A stretch of 64,000 bases of DNA, taken from assembly GCA_934424575.1 (NCBI GenBank), contig CAKRXU010000010.1:1-64000 (forward strand). The letters are read 5' to 3'. Below, one piece after another: positions 57,310 to 64,000 of the stretch. Position 1 is the stretch's first letter. Each line of letters begins with the position of its first letter. The notes under the pieces are model-generated. The model did not search any database. It was not told the DNA's origin and saw only the letters and a program-made list of their open reading frames with translations. This stretch comes from an uncultured Blautia sp. Its GTDB lineage: Bacteria > Bacillota > Clostridia > Lachnospirales > Lachnospiraceae. The position numbers were made by a program, and so were the translations under genes.

Positions 57310-59112
57310 TTATTCAAAAGAAATATGCAGTTCCCGGCGTTTTCGGCCGAGCTCCTCCAATTCTTTTTTGGCTTTGATAATTTCCTGAAGTCCCGCTATG
57401 TCAGCAGGATCCCAGTTTCGATTTCTTTCTGCAAGACTCTCCGTCTTGATTCGAAGAAGCGTGTCAGCAAATGCATGGTCCTGTTCCTGTGGTGTCTCCA
57501 GATGGATCGTCGCATTAAACAATGATGCAACTTCCCGCTGCTCCTCACTGTCAGTAAAGCTGTTCAGAAGTCTGGCAGGGTTGATCTCCCCTTCTTTCCT
57601 CTGTTCAAACAGCATACCTGCAACTTCCCTGTACAGAGGAACCACAAAGTCCTCCGGTGCCAGATACTGTGCCACTTTATCAAAAATCCCGGGATAGGTG
57701 ACAAGCCAGGTCAGCATCAGTTTCTGTGCCTTATCAGATGCACTGTCCCTTTTTTTCTTCGGAGTGCCATCCTGACTTTTCTTTGGCTGTACCCGGTGCT
57801 CTGCCGGTGTTCCCCGAAGAGCAAGTGTATTGACCCTTTTCCGGAGATCCTCTGCGCTGATTCCATACTGTCCACGGTACTTCTTTACGATCGCCTCTAT
57901 ATAAAGATTTCGCTCCAGCTCATCTTTCAATTCCAGAAGCATCTCTGCACAACGCTCAAAAAAACGATTCTGGCCCTGCGGCTCATTCATCGGAAATTCG
58001 TCTTCTGCAATGTTCACGCGGAACATAAAACTGTCCGATGCCTGCTCAAGTCGTTCTTCGAAAGCCTCTGCTCCCAGATTCTTGATAAATTCATCCGGAT
58101 CCTTATAAGGCCGCAGATTTACGACCCTGGAATTCACTCCCGCCTCTCGAAGAATCGGAATCGCGCGAAGTGCTGCACGGACTCCTGCTTCATCACTGTC
58201 ATAAAGGAGCAGTACTTCCTGTGTATAGCGCTTCAGGAGACTGGCATGCCCGGAAGTCAGTGCTGTACCGAGCGAAGCCACTGCATTCGTAAAACCTGCC
58301 TGGTGCATCGAGATCACATCCATATAGCCCTCACACAGGATCAGATACTTCCTCCTTGTCGTCCTCGCAACATTCAATCCGTACAGATTACGGCTCTTGT
58401 CAAAGATCTTTGTCTCCGGTGAATTCAGATATTTCGGTTTGCCATCTCCCATCACACGGCCGCCAAAACCGATCACACGATTATTGACATCCATGATTGG
58501 AAAGATCACACGGTTCCAGAACTTATCGTACATCCCATGACGCTCATCTACATTGAACAGTCCGGAATCCCGAAGACGGTCATCGCTGTATCCTTTGGAT
58601 TTGAGGAACTGATATAAACCGCCGCCAAATTTGTCTGAATACCCAAGTCCGAACTTACGCATCGTTTCTTCGCTGAGTCCACGGCCGGCAAGATACTGAT
58701 ATCCCTGAGCTCCTTTTTCTGTACGAAGCTGGTAATAAAAATACTGTGCCGCCTGCTTGTTGATCTCCAGAAGCTCTGCACGCTCCTGTGCCTTTTCTCT
58801 TACTTCTTTGGAATATTCGATCTTGGGAAGTTCCACTCCCGCACGGTCTGCCAGATGCTTCAAAGCCTCTCCAAACGTATAGTTCTCATATTCCATGATA
58901 AAATTAAAAACATTCCCACCGGCTCCGCAGCCAAAGCAATAATACATCTGCTTCCCCGGCGTTACGGAAAATGAAGGTGTCTTCTCATTGTGGAAAGGAC
59001 ATAATCCAAAATAGGAACTGCCTTTCCTGGTTAATTTCACATATTGGGATACCACATCTACAATATCATTCTTCTGACGTACTTCTTCAATGATATCGTC
59101 CGAATAACGCAT
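57310..59112 (-). CDS. dnaG: DNA primase
   Basis: 600 residues from the ATG at 59112, 6 nt after AGGAGG; the ATG at 59118 abuts that site and is less likely. The N-terminal zinc-binding domain is CPFHNEKTPSFSVTPGKQ with CFGCGAGG. The TOPRIM core has LCEGYMDVISMHQAGFTNAV, LLYDSDEAG and the metal-binding DPDEFIKN. A C-terminal helicase-binding domain runs from about 460. It lays RNA primers for replication. Same place as in the classic dnaG-rpoD operon. Confidence 0.96.
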   Translation of the reverse strand: MRYSDDIIEEVRQKNDIVDVVSQYVKLTRKGSSYFGLCPFHNEKTPSFSVTPGKQMYYCFGCGAGGNVFNFIMEYENYTFGEALKHLADRAGVELPKIEYSKEVREKAQERAELLEINKQAAQYFYYQLRTEKGAQGYQYLAGRGLSEETMRKFGLGYSDKFGGGLYQFLKSKGYSDDRLRDSGLFNVDERHGMYDKFWNRVIFPIMDVNNRVIGFGGRVMGDGKPKYLNSPETKIFDKSRNLYGLNVARTTRRKYLILCEGYMDVISMHQAGFTNAVASLGTALTSGHASLLKRYTQEVLLLYDSDEAGVRAALRAIPILREAGVNSRVVNLRPYKDPDEFIKNLGAEAFEERLEQASDSFMFRVNIAEDEFPMNEPQGQNRFFERCAEMLLELKDELERNLYIEAIVKKYRGQYGISAEDLRKRVNTLALRGTPAEHRVQPKKSQDGTPKKKRDSASDKAQKLMLTWLVTYPGIFDKVAQYLAPEDFVVPLYREVAGMLFEQRKEGEINPARLLNSFTDSEEQREVASLFNATIHLETPQEQDHAFADTLLRIKTESLAERNRNWDPADIAGLQEIIKAKKELEELGRKRRELHISFE

Positions 59113-59131
59113 CGCCATCCTCCTCTGCTGC

Positions 59132-60139
59132 TTAATAGCCCTCCCAGGACTTTGGTATGTAGATCTGCCGGAATTTTTCCATGGAATACTGATCTGTCAT
59201 ACCTGACAGGTAATCACAGACCACCTGGGATACGGGCTCTCCTCTCTCAATGAGCCGCTGGTACTCCGCGGACATCTGCTCCGGCTGATCTATATAATAT
59301 TCGTACAGCTTCTTCAGCATTCTGATCGCTTTGTATTCTTCTTTCTTTGCTTCTGAATGCGTATATACATTCCGAAACATAAGCGCCCGAAGCTCCATCA
59401 GTGCTTCAAAGATCTTCTCTGACATCTCGATACGGTCTCTGTCAAGACTGCTCTCTATAATATCATGCACAAAAGTATTCAATCTTTCCCTTGTCGTATA
59501 GCCCAAAAGCATCCGAAGTGTAACCGGTATATCATCCTCACTGAAAATACCTGCCCTCTGGGCATCATCCATATCGTGATGAATATAAGCAAGCTTGTCA
59601 GAAAAACGAACGATCTGACCTTCCAGTGTAGACGGACTGCCTCTGAGGCGATGATTCAAAATACCATCTCTCACTTCCCACGTGAGATTCAGTCCCTCTC
59701 CACTCTTCTCCAGAATCTGTACAACCCGGATGCTCTGCCTGTAATGCGCAAAACCGCCCGGATGGATTTCATTCAGTGCATATTCACCTGCATGACCAAA
59801 TGGCGTGTGGCCAAGATCATGTCCAAGTGCGATCGCTTCTACCAGATCTTCATTCAACCGAAGTGCCCTGGCAATCGTTCGGGCAATCTGCGATACCTCA
59901 AGTGTATGTGTAAGACGATTCCTGTAATGATCTCCATGCGGTGCAAGAAACACCTGCGTTTTATCCTTAAGTCTGCGAAATGCCTTACTGTGAAGAATCC
60001 GGTCACGGTCTCTCTGGTAAACAGTTCTTACATCACATTCCTCCTCTGTGTGCTCTCTCCCCCTGGAATGAACACTGTGTGCTGCATATGGACTCAAAAC
60101 CTCAAGTTCCTGCTGTTCCATCTTCTCTCTGATATTCAT
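59132..60139 (-). CDS. dgt: Deoxyguanosinetriphosphate triphosphohydrolase-like protein
   Basis: 335 residues from the ATG at 60139; an in-frame GTG 6 nt upstream (60145) is too close to the GGGGGAAA site. HD-domain motifs: FRRLKDKTQVFLAPHGDHYR, RLTHTLEVSQIARTIARAL and GHDLGHTPFGHAGEYALNE, with the later VRFSDKLAYIHHDMDDA. It belongs to the type 2 dGTPase family that cleaves dNTPs to nucleoside and triphosphate. It lies upstream of dnaG as in many Firmicutes. Confidence 0.92.
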   Translation of the reverse strand: MNIREKMEQQELEVLSPYAAHSVHSRGREHTEEECDVRTVYQRDRDRILHSKAFRRLKDKTQVFLAPHGDHYRNRLTHTLEVSQIARTIARALRLNEDLVEAIALGHDLGHTPFGHAGEYALNEIHPGGFAHYRQSIRVVQILEKSGEGLNLTWEVRDGILNHRLRGSPSTLEGQIVRFSDKLAYIHHDMDDAQRAGIFSEDDIPVTLRMLLGYTTRERLNTFVHDIIESSLDRDRIEMSEKIFEALMELRALMFRNVYTHSEAKKEEYKAIRMLKKLYEYYIDQPEQMSAEYQRLIERGEPVSQVVCDYLSGMTDQYSMEKFRQIYIPKSWEGY

Positions 60140-60304
60140 AGGCACTTTCCCCCACAGATAAAAAATACTATGGTCTACAGTAACGACAAAATACCCTATA
60201 TTAAATATATTCTACATAATGTTTCAAATTCCTCTTTTTTTCAAAAAAATTTTCTTTTTTATTTGCAGGATATGAATGAAACATCAATATAAATTTCCTG
60301 TTGC

Positions 60305-60334
60305 AAAAAAAAAACTCCTGATGCAACAGGAGTT
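60305..60334 (-). terminator. Terminator of the tRNA-Leu cluster
   Basis: AACTCCTG/CAGGAGTT with a 6-nt loop, followed on the minus strand by ten T. It lies 8 bp behind the last tRNA-Leu gene. Confidence 0.9.
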
Positions 60335-60342
60335 CTCTCTCA

Positions 60343-60427
60343 TGCGGAAGATGGGACTTGAACCCACACGAGCGCAATGCTCACAAGATCCTTAGTCTTG
60401 CTCGTCTGCCAGTTCCGACACTTCCGC
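60343..60427 (-). tRNA. tRNA-Leu (anticodon AAG), copy 1
   Basis: 85 nt, class II with a long variable arm. Acceptor GCGGAAG/CTTCCGC with discriminator A; anticodon stem CAAGA/TCTTG around CTAAGGA, giving AAG; T-loop GGTTCAAGTCC. Its variable arm differs from copies 2 and 3 by one base pair (G-C for A-T), a compensated change. CCA is not encoded. Confidence 0.93.
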
Positions 60428-60508
60428 ATATCGCATTTCATGGAAATAATATTTCCTCGCGATAGATGTTAGTATAACAAAAGGTAATGCAAAAATCAAT
60501 ACCTTTCA

Positions 60509-60593
60509 TGCGGAAGATGGGACTTGAACCCACACAAGCGCAATGCTTACAAGATCCTTAGTCTTGCTCGTCTGCCAGTTCCGACACTTCCGC
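60509..60593 (-). tRNA. tRNA-Leu (anticodon AAG), copy 2
   Basis: 85 nt, same sequence as copy 3. The anticodon AAG has A34, expected to be changed to inosine by TadA so as to read CUU, CUC and CUA. It shares its upstream flank with copy 3, so it is part of a duplicated unit. Confidence 0.93.
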
Positions 60594-60733
60594 ATATCGC
60601 ATTTCTTCGGGAATTCTTTTGCTCTTCCCTCGCGACAAGTGGTAGTATATCAAATGCTACTCATATAGTCAATACCTTTTTTTAATTTTTTTCAATTTTT
60701 TTCGCCGTGTTTTTCAATGGTTTTTGGGACAGC

Positions 60734-60765
60734 AAAAAACCCTGTACCTTTTCAGATACAGGGTT
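60734..60765 (-). terminator. Terminator between tRNA-Leu copies 3 and 2
   Basis: AACCCTGTA/TACAGGGTT with a 10-nt loop, followed on the minus strand by TTTTTT. It separates the first-read tRNA-Leu (copy 3) from the other two, which therefore need a separate promoter or read-through. Confidence 0.85.
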
Positions 60766-60773
60766 CTCATTCA

Positions 60774-60858
60774 TGCGGAAGATGGGACTTGAACCCACAC
60801 AAGCGCAATGCTTACAAGATCCTTAGTCTTGCTCGTCTGCCAGTTCCGACACTTCCGC
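60774..60858 (-). tRNA. tRNA-Leu (anticodon AAG), copy 3
   Basis: 85 nt, same as copy 2. Upstream (right side) is a TCGCGAGGGAA ... AATTCCC hairpin-forming flank also seen ahead of copy 2. It has its own terminator. Confidence 0.93.
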
Positions 60859-60973
60859 ATATCGCATTTCTTTGGGAATTCTTTTTGCTTTTCCCTCGCG
60901 ACATGTAGTAGAATACCAGAAACAATTGGCAAAGTCAAGCCTTTTTTTGAAATTTTTTCGTTTTTTTGCAAAT

Positions 60974-62242
60974 TTAATTCAATTCTGCGATCCTGCTGAC
61001 TGCAACATAGATTTCCTGGATCTTATACCACGTCGGATAATCGGTGATCCCGGTCTCAGGAAGCCCGAATATGTTCTGGAATTTCTGTACAGAAGCTTTT
61101 GTCTGCTCTCCATAAATCCCATCCACGCCTACCTTCGGCACTGCGGGATATGCTCCGGCGATCACATTTAACTGTTCCTGCATCTGGCGGACTTTTGGTC
61201 CTGTTGCCCCGATATTGAGATCATACCCTGGCCAGGACGCCGGAATTCCTGATACTTCTTCCGCGACATTGATATACATATCATTTCCATAGAAGTAACG
61301 AAGAATCTCTATCGGTGAATACCCCTGATCTCCCAGTGCCTTACTGCCCCACTGTGTCATCCACCCGCGATTCCTGCACTGCACCCGCCGTCCGTCACAG
61401 TACTGGGTCAGGATCGGCTGTCTCACATCCGGCCTGGACAGATAATTTTCAAAAAGTTCATCCACGATCCTGGAAATACTGTCAAAAATATTTCTTCCCG
61501 GAATCCATTTATGGTCATAAGCTGTAGAGGAGGTGATCGTGAAATCTTTGCCTTTATTCCGGTACCACTCCGTATAGACCCGGTTCAGGGTAAACGACAT
61601 GATCGCCAGGACATTCGCCCGGATCGTATCGTCCGGCCAGGTCGCATAAATCTCACTGCTTGCCACGTTTTTGATATAATCCTTATAACGCACATAATAG
61701 TCCCGCGCCGTTGTGTCGTTCACAGAACCATCATGGACAACGATGTATTCCGGGATCACCACACGGCTCAGAACGATCTCGCCGCTTTCATCCACAGGCT
61801 TTACTTCTGCTTCTTCGATCTTGGGCGGGTATTCGCCCCACAGAGTATGAGGTCCGATCACCAGCCGCTCAAACGAAGCATTTGCCTGAAAATCAACACT
61901 GACTGTCTGCTGAGCAAGGACACCCGGAAGTACCTGTGTCCCGGCGACCTCGGAATTCTCAAACCCTTCTGCCTCCACCTGGACCGTATATTCCGCATAT
62001 GGCTGCTGCTCCGATGGCTCCATGCTGTACTCCAGCGGTGGTGTCTTCACATCCAGGACCGGTGTCTGCCCGGACGAATCTGTCCTGACCTCCTCGATCG
62101 TCTGACCACTCTCTCCGGTATACGATATTTTCACCAGTGCATTCTCCACAGGCCGCGTCCCATCCGCCGTCATCACAGTTACTTTGAGCCCGCCCTCATC
62201 AACATTCTCCTGCTGTGCCCGGATATCTCCATAAGATCTCAT
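60974..62242 (-). CDS. Peptidoglycan-binding protein with SpoIID-like middle domain
   Basis: 422 residues, no signal peptide. Order: a carboxypeptidase-regulatory-like sandwich (about 18-120; LKVTVMTADGTRPVENALVK), a SpoIID/LytB-like region (about 160-300) and a C-terminal PG_binding_1 domain (about 345-415; IGATGPKVRQMQEQLNVI, VDGIYGEQTKASVQKFQNIF). The middle part has VASSEIYATWPDDTIRANVL, like the VVxxEMP(A)SWP(x)EALKAQA motif of SpoIID, whose Glu is catalytic, here E197. SpoIID cleaves denuded glycan during spore engulfment. The lack of a signal suggests a spore or forespore-associated, mother-cell protein. The family fit of the middle region is inference. Confidence 0.7.
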   Translation of the reverse strand: MRSYGDIRAQQENVDEGGLKVTVMTADGTRPVENALVKISYTGESGQTIEEVRTDSSGQTPVLDVKTPPLEYSMEPSEQQPYAEYTVQVEAEGFENSEVAGTQVLPGVLAQQTVSVDFQANASFERLVIGPHTLWGEYPPKIEEAEVKPVDESGEIVLSRVVIPEYIVVHDGSVNDTTARDYYVRYKDYIKNVASSEIYATWPDDTIRANVLAIMSFTLNRVYTEWYRNKGKDFTITSSTAYDHKWIPGRNIFDSISRIVDELFENYLSRPDVRQPILTQYCDGRRVQCRNRGWMTQWGSKALGDQGYSPIEILRYFYGNDMYINVAEEVSGIPASWPGYDLNIGATGPKVRQMQEQLNVIAGAYPAVPKVGVDGIYGEQTKASVQKFQNIFGLPETGITDYPTWYKIQEIYVAVSRIAELN

Positions 62243-62303
62243 TTATTTCTCCTGCCAAAAACCTCTCAGGATAATCTATGTCAGATATGACGGAAATAAC
62301 ACA

Positions 62304-62346
62304 AAGAAACGGAAGACTGCCATATAAGGGCGGTCTCCCGTTTCTT
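62304..62346 (-). terminator. Probable terminator after rseP
   Basis: AAGAAACGG/CCGTTTCTT with an inner AGAC-GCC/GGC-GTCT continuation gives a long stem; the T-run on the minus strand is short (TTTGTGTTATTT). It lies 44 bp behind the rseP stop and ahead of the next gene. Confidence 0.6.
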
Positions 62347-62389
62347 CTTATCACCAGCTGCCGTTCATAACAGCCGACATCCTTCTGTA

Positions 62390-63679
62390 TTAAAAGATCT
62401 TCATAATGTCATTATACATGACCACGACCATCAATGCCATCAAAAGCATCAGGCCCGCAAAATGGACCATGCCCTCGATCTCCCGGTTGATCGGTTTACG
62501 GCGGATCGCTTCCACGATCAAAAATACCAGACGTCCTCCATCCAGTGCTGGAAGCGGAAGAAGGTTCATAACACCGAGGTTTGCCGACAGAAGCACAGCC
62601 ATATTGAGCATGTTCATCCAGAGCATCAGTGCTCCTTCGCTCTTGCTCTCCTCATAAGTGGTTCCGATCGCATCAACAACACCTACCGGACCGCTCAGAT
62701 CTTTGAATCCGAGGTTTCCTGTAACAAGCTGTTTCAGGCTCAGAAGCGTAGTACGGATCATGTATTTCACATCCAGCACACCATATTTCAGAACCTGAAG
62801 GCCACTTGCTTTCTGATAGCCCAGATTGTAAGAAAATCCAAGCTGTGGCGTACGGTATTCCTTCGGAGTGATCGTGACCGTATAATCCAGCCCGTCACGC
62901 ACATAAGTAATTTCCACTGCCTCATCAGAAAGAGGATGCTCTGCCAGATATGCATCGTACGCCTCTCCGTCTGCAATCTCCGTTCCATTGATCGCTGTGA
63001 TCGTATCCCCCGGCTGAAGCCCCGCTTCCTCAAGGGGCATTCCCTGTATCAGCGATTCTACCGTCATAGAAGAAGCATCTGAACGGTTAAAGCCAAGAAG
63101 ATATCTCACAGACACATCTGGCGTATACTGAATCTCTTTGATCTCGCCGTCGCGGCGGACTTTAAGCGTGACGGTATCTCCCTCGTTAAGCGCATTCAGA
63201 TAACTGTACACATACAGATCCTTCGCAAGATCCACATGATATCCATTGTATTCCGTGATCACATCGCCTGCTTCAAGTCCTGCTGTCTCTGCTGCAGAAT
63301 CCTTCTGTACTTCAACGATCTCTGCAGGATCATATCCGACAAATCCGACGATGATCAGCGACAGGATAAATGCCAGGATGAAGTTAAACACTGGCCCTGC
63401 TGCCACAACGGAAATCCTGCCCCATACCGGAGCAGCATTAAAAGAACCCGGAAGTTCTTCCTCTGCTGTATCCTCGCCAACCATGGCACAGGAGCCGCCA
63501 AGAGGAAGCAGTTTCACGGAATAGCGTGTCTCTCCCTTCTGTACACTGAACAGTCTTGGTCCCATGCCAAGAGAAAACTCCGTTACACTGATGCCATTTA
63601 ATTTTGCCAGAAGAAAATGTCCCAGCTCATGTATCAAAATGATTGCACTGAAAATGATGATCGCAATCAGAATCTTCAA
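62390..63679 (-). CDS. rseP: Site-2 intramembrane metalloprotease (RseP family)
   Basis: 429 residues from a TTG at 63679, 4 nt after AGGTGG; a TTG at 63697 is a longer alternative without a good site. The zinc motif HELGHFLLAKL is in the first membrane segment, with KLLPLGGSCAMVGED next. Two PDZ-like domains follow (AGLEAGDVITEYNGYHV and AGLQPGDTITAINGTEI). The second half of the active site is NLLPLPALDGGRLVF, then about two more membrane segments. It cleaves anti-sigma factors and signal-peptide remnants in the membrane. It starts inside the end of dxr, a conserved neighbour. Confidence 0.95.
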   Translation of the reverse strand: MKILIAIIIFSAIILIHELGHFLLAKLNGISVTEFSLGMGPRLFSVQKGETRYSVKLLPLGGSCAMVGEDTAEEELPGSFNAAPVWGRISVVAAGPVFNFILAFILSLIIVGFVGYDPAEIVEVQKDSAAETAGLEAGDVITEYNGYHVDLAKDLYVYSYLNALNEGDTVTLKVRRDGEIKEIQYTPDVSVRYLLGFNRSDASSMTVESLIQGMPLEEAGLQPGDTITAINGTEIADGEAYDAYLAEHPLSDEAVEITYVRDGLDYTVTITPKEYRTPQLGFSYNLGYQKASGLQVLKYGVLDVKYMIRTTLLSLKQLVTGNLGFKDLSGPVGVVDAIGTTYEESKSEGALMLWMNMLNMAVLLSANLGVMNLLPLPALDGGRLVFLIVEAIRRKPINREIEGMVHFAGLMLLMALMVVVMYNDIMKIF

Positions 63680-63680
63680 T

Positions 63681-64000
63681 TTACCACCTGCTTTCAATCC
63701 ACTGATAAGTCTCGTTTTCTACTGCCAGAATATCTTCAAGCTGTGGATGTTCGATCTTTGTATGTCTTTCCATAGCCTGCCCGATAATATCATAAATATC
63801 CAGAAATCTGATCTCGCGATGCAGGAATTTCTTTACCGCCAGCTCATTCGCCGCATTAAATACCGTTGGCATGGAGCCCCCTGCTCTGGAAGCCTGGATC
63901 GCCATCGGAAGCCCCAGGAATGTCTCCATATCCGGCTCCTCAAAAGTGATCTGTCCAAGTTTCGCAAAATCAAGCCGGTCTCCCGCAAGATATCTCCTGT
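63681..64000 (-). CDS. dxr: 1-deoxy-D-xylulose 5-phosphate reductoisomerase, C-terminal part (runs off right edge)
   Basis: About 106 C-terminal residues are in the window: RRYLAGDRLDFAKLGQITF, then EEPDMETFLGLPMAIQASRA, GGSMPTVFNAANELAV and QLEDILAVENETYQWIE. These are the conserved C-terminal four-helix part of DXR/IspC, which makes 2-C-methyl-D-erythritol 4-phosphate in the non-mevalonate isoprenoid pathway. The frame is open to the right edge, so the NADPH and catalytic domains lie beyond it. It is followed at once by rseP. Confidence 0.94.
   Translation of the reverse strand, partial: RRYLAGDRLDFAKLGQITFEEPDMETFLGLPMAIQASRAGGSMPTVFNAANELAVKKFLHREIRFLDIYDIIGQAMERHTKIEHPQLEDILAVENETYQWIESRW

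Overview
The window looks like a chromosomal segment of a low-to-mid GC, Gram-positive anaerobe of the Clostridia, most likely a gut Lachnospiraceae. The grounds are gene order and style rather than a database match: rimP-nusA-ylxR-ylxQ-infB-rbfA-nrnA-truB-ribF followed by rpsO-pnp, the dgt-dnaG-rpoD-trmK-nif3 cluster, pyrB-pyrI with a zinc-binding regulatory chain, a DUF1292 protein, a SpoIID-like protein, strong AGGAGG-type ribosome binding sites, frequent TTG/GTG starts and an A34 tRNA-Leu.

Layout. 1-1008: an IS200/IS605-type tnpB running off the left edge, inserted into an efflux-adaptor (HlyD/MacA-like) gene that is thereby cut short. 1260-3027: a cytidylate-kinase-like gene and a DUF362 gene. 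3152-13341: an AT-rich defence island read leftwards from one good promoter: fic, hsdM, a HEPN/AbiJ-like gene, hsdS, a broken BRO gene, a decayed IS200/IS605 element with intact tnpB, a second hsdS fragment and hsdR. 13342-13865: non-coding DNA with a ~62-bp degenerate repeat. 13866-15738: a GntR-ABC transporter operon with a palindromic operator between its -35 and -10 boxes. 15887-19079: DUF5662, a GH13 protein that seems to have lost its catalytic residues, and exoA. 19328-20839: DUF1292, dut, nrdG.

20842-32087 is the translation/RNA-decay block (pnp, rpsO, ribF, truB, nrnA, rbfA, infB, ylxQ, ylxR, nusA, rimP). 32254-36452 encodes topoisomerase IV. Two identical tRNA-Glu genes and a lone PTS EIIC-like permease follow. 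38384-45892 is one operon: folC, pheA, a DUF815 ATPase, an exopolyphosphatase and polyphosphate kinase. 46182-48012, on the + strand, holds a small membrane protein and pyrBI. 48069-52361 encodes a 1430-residue secreted protein with many beta-sandwich repeats and a leucine-rich region. rnpB follows, then a uridine-kinase-like gene and the nif3-trmK-rpoD-dnaG-dgt block. The right end has three tRNA-Leu(AAG) genes, a SpoIID/peptidoglycan-binding protein, rseP and the 3' end of dxr.

The most noteworthy items are the composite Fic/type I restriction/HEPN operon with recombined hsdS pieces and a TnpB element; a family of ~144-bp structured intergenic repeats (three full copies and two short ones); a long stem in the pnp leader; a structured leader ahead of the DUF1292 gene; and the apparently inactive GH13 protein. 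All functions are inferred from sequence by eye; no search was run.
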